Shown here one piece after another: positions 22,293-23,909 of a stretch of DNA of 23,909 nt (position 1 is the stretch's first letter; every line of letters starts with the position of its first letter). The translations under genes were made by a program, and so were the position numbers. The notes under the pieces are model-generated. The model was not told where the DNA came from. It made no database searches and was given only the letters and a program-made list of their open reading frames with translations. The stretch is from JBQLZO01 sp052168315 (GTDB lineage Bacteria > Planctomycetota > Phycisphaerae > Phycisphaerales > UBA1924), in contig JBQLZO010000093.1 of assembly GCA_052168315.1 (NCBI GenBank), positions 1 through 23,909 of the forward strand. Reading direction: 5' to 3'.

Positions 22293-22302
22293 GTTCGGCG
22301 CG

Positions 22303-23109
22303 ATGTCAGATGGATCCCAGCGTGGTTCGGCGGAGGATGGCGGGGCGGCGTGGTCGCATCCGGCGTCGGCGGCGCTGGATCCGCGGATGCGGTTGTTGTT
22401 TATTCATATCCGGGGGGATGACCGGCTGGCCGAGCACGAGCGGACCTGCCTGCTGGATGTGCTGCACGCGGAGCCCGGGCAGGCGAGTTCGGTGAATGTG
22501 GCGCGGACGGGGATGGTGGCGCTGGGGTGGGATGTGGTCCGGGCGCACCACGCGGTGGTGATCGGCGGATCGGGCGATCACTCGGTGGTGGATGATCATC
22601 ACTTCACGCGGGGGCTGAGCGACCTGGTGCATCGGATGGTGGATGAGGGCGTGCCGTTGTTCGGCTCGTGCTGGGGGCACCAGTTCATCGCGCGGGCGCT
22701 GGGGGGGTCGGTGATCCGGGATCACGAGCACAAGGAGGTGGGGGCGGTGGTGGTGCGCCGGACGGGCGGCGGCGTGGATGACCCGGTGTTCGCCCCGCTG
22801 CCGGGATCGTTCACGGTGCTGATGGGGCACGAGGATCGCGTGGATGTGCTCCCGGCGGGCGGGGTGGAGTTGGCGGCGTCGGAGGTGTGCTCGAACCAGG
22901 CGTTCCGGATCGAGGGTGTGCCGGTGTACGGGACGCAGTTTCACGCGGAGTTGACGCCGGAGCGGCTCATCGAGCGGCTGGCGGCGTACCGGCACTACAT
23001 CCCGGATGATCGTGAGTTCGCGCGGCTGAAGGCCTCGCTGAAGCCGACGCCGGAGGCGGAGACGGTGCTGGCGCGGTTTCTGAGGGAGTTCGTGGTGATG
23101 GAGCGGTGA
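22303..23109 (+). CDS. Class I glutamine amidotransferase
   Basis: 268 residues forming a stand-alone GATase1 domain, similar to the amidotransferase half of GMP synthase. The nucleophile elbow GSCWGHQFIARALGG (121-135) has Cys123, and YGTQFHAELT (209-218) gives His214 and Glu216, completing the Cys-His-Glu triad; an oxyanion-region GGSGDHSV is at 88-95 and LMGHEDRV at 173-180. The ~30 N-terminal residues are polar and the ~40 C-terminal residues add a helical tail (EAETVLARFLREF). Glutamine hydrolysis is expected, but no synthetase partner is adjacent and the acceptor is unknown; related free-standing proteins include gamma-glutamyl compound hydrolases. It is 63 nt downstream of the protease gene, with its own promoter candidate. 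Confidence 0.9.
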   Translation: MSDGSQRGSAEDGGAAWSHPASAALDPRMRLLFIHIRGDDRLAEHERTCLLDVLHAEPGQASSVNVARTGMVALGWDVVRAHHAVVIGGSGDHSVVDDHHFTRGLSDLVHRMVDEGVPLFGSCWGHQFIARALGGSVIRDHEHKEVGAVVVRRTGGGVDDPVFAPLPGSFTVLMGHEDRVDVLPAGGVELAASEVCSNQAFRIEGVPVYGTQFHAELTPERLIERLAAYRHYIPDDREFARLKASLKPTPEAETVLARFLREFVVMER

Positions 23110-23139
23110 TTGTGCGCGGGTGGAGAGCGGTGGGTGTGA

Positions 23140-23901
23140 TCAGGTGAGCGGGGTGATGAGGCGCTGCAGGGACTGCTGGAGGGCGTGTTTCGCATCGGTC
23201 ATGGGCGGTGCGGTGCCGGGCGGGAGTTCGGCGGTCATTGAGGTGACGGGTCTGCCGGTGAGCCCGCAGGGGTTGATGAGTTCGAAGTGGTCGAGGTTGG
23301 TGGAGATGTTGAGGGCGAGGCCGTGGAGGGAGACCCAGCGTCGGACGCGGACGCCGATGGCGCAGATCTTGGCGCCGTCGGGGTGGCGGGAGGAGGGGGA
23401 GGCGGGTGGCGAATCGGTGGTGTGGCCGGATGTGCTGGTGATCCAAACGCCGGTGGCGGCCGGGTCGCGGGTGGCGGTGAGATTGAAGTGGTGGCAGGTG
23501 TCGATGGCGGCCTGTTCGAGGAGCCTGATGTAGGCGTGGAGGTTGAGCTTGAGTCGCCTGAGGTCGAGGATGGGGTAGGCGATGAGCTGGCCGGGGCCGT
23601 GGTAGGTGATGTCGCCGCCGCGGTCGGTGTGGTGGGTCTGGATGTTGTGTTGTTGGAGGAGTTCGGGGGATGCGATGAGGTTCTGTTGGGCGGTGGGTCG
23701 GCGGGTGATGGTGATGACGGGCGGGTCGTGTTCGAGGAGGAGGATGATGCCGAGGGGTGGTGGGGCGGATGAGGGGTCGGTGTCTGGCTCCTCGGCTTCG
23801 GCGCGCCAGCGGAGGACCTGGTCGTGTGCCTCGTGCTGGCGCTGGAGGGCATCGGCGTAGGGGATGTTTTGGAGGTCTTGGAAGAGGAGGATGGGGGGCA
23901 T
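23140..23901 (-). CDS. lipB: Octanoyltransferase (lipoate biosynthesis)
   Basis: 253 residues, against about 213 in E. coli LipB. It moves octanoyl from acyl carrier protein to lipoyl domains, the first step of lipoate assembly. RGGDITYHGPGQLIAYPILDL (94-114) is the family signature; the catalytic Lys178 is in AKICAIGVRV and catalytic Cys212 in LINPCGL. Two polar, Pro/Ser-rich additions explain the length: residues 35-49, before the LGIILLLEHDP strand, and about 157-175, just before the catalytic lysine block. ATG 23901 is eight bases from the window end, so its promoter is not visible and an upstream start cannot be excluded. No lipA is in view. It converges on the amidotransferase gene with a 30-nt gap that shows no terminator. 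Confidence 0.95.
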   Translation of the reverse strand: MPPILLFQDLQNIPYADALQRQHEAHDQVLRWRAEAEEPDTDPSSAPPPLGIILLLEHDPPVITITRRPTAQQNLIASPELLQQHNIQTHHTDRGGDITYHGPGQLIAYPILDLRRLKLNLHAYIRLLEQAAIDTCHHFNLTATRDPAATGVWITSTSGHTTDSPPASPSSRHPDGAKICAIGVRVRRWVSLHGLALNISTNLDHFELINPCGLTGRPVTSMTAELPPGTAPPMTDAKHALQQSLQRLITPLT

Positions 23902-23909
23902 GGTTGGGG

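Overview
This is a high-GC window (roughly 70 percent by eye) of ordinary chromosomal gene content. It is most likely from a planctomycete, probably the Phycisphaerae. I infer that from the protein families, the oversized signal peptidase I and the compact TANNNT promoters that sit directly on start codons; no rRNA or marker alignment was available. I see no tRNA, rRNA, CRISPR array, prophage or insertion sequence.

Layout. 1-5290 (mostly + strand): a DUF2339 multi-pass membrane protein cut by the window edge, a HIT hydrolase, a LOG-family phosphoribohydrolase and a WalJ/YycJ-like metallo-hydrolase. 5299-9693 (- strand): trpA overlapping the end of an exported thioredoxin-domain gene, then an exported peroxiredoxin-like protein and phosphofructokinase. 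9736-12271 (- strand): an operon of three unrecognised multi-pass membrane proteins with overlapping stop/start codons. 12388-14133: lysS, divergent from that operon. 14137-15033 (- strand): an exported Spy/LTXXQ-like protein, tail to tail with lysS. 15172-16995: signal peptidase I. 16996-17935: a non-housekeeping interval with three degenerate copies of an intergenic repeat, a minus-strand coding-like segment that has no stop codon, and phased CACATTCC repeats. 17936-23901: a SRPBCC protein, then purM, rplS and a DUF486 protein on the - strand, then an HtrA-like protease and a class I glutamine amidotransferase on the + strand, and lipB on the - strand.

The genes do not form one pathway. They cover translation (lysS, rplS), purine, tryptophan and lipoate metabolism, glycolysis, and envelope redox, secretion and quality control (thioredoxin, peroxiredoxin, Spy-like, LepB, HtrA).

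Two window-wide patterns matter more than any single gene. First, strand composition inverts near 13-14.5 kb: the + strand is strongly C-rich before it and strongly G-rich after it, whichever strand is coding. This is what a replication-origin-type skew switch, an inversion boundary or an assembly join would look like. Second, nine genes have a TANNNT hexamer 5-10 nt before the start codon and no Shine-Dalgarno sequence, while genes with longer leaders mostly carry a good one. This points to widespread leaderless transcription. The most unusual single feature is a palindromic element lying in frame inside lysS.
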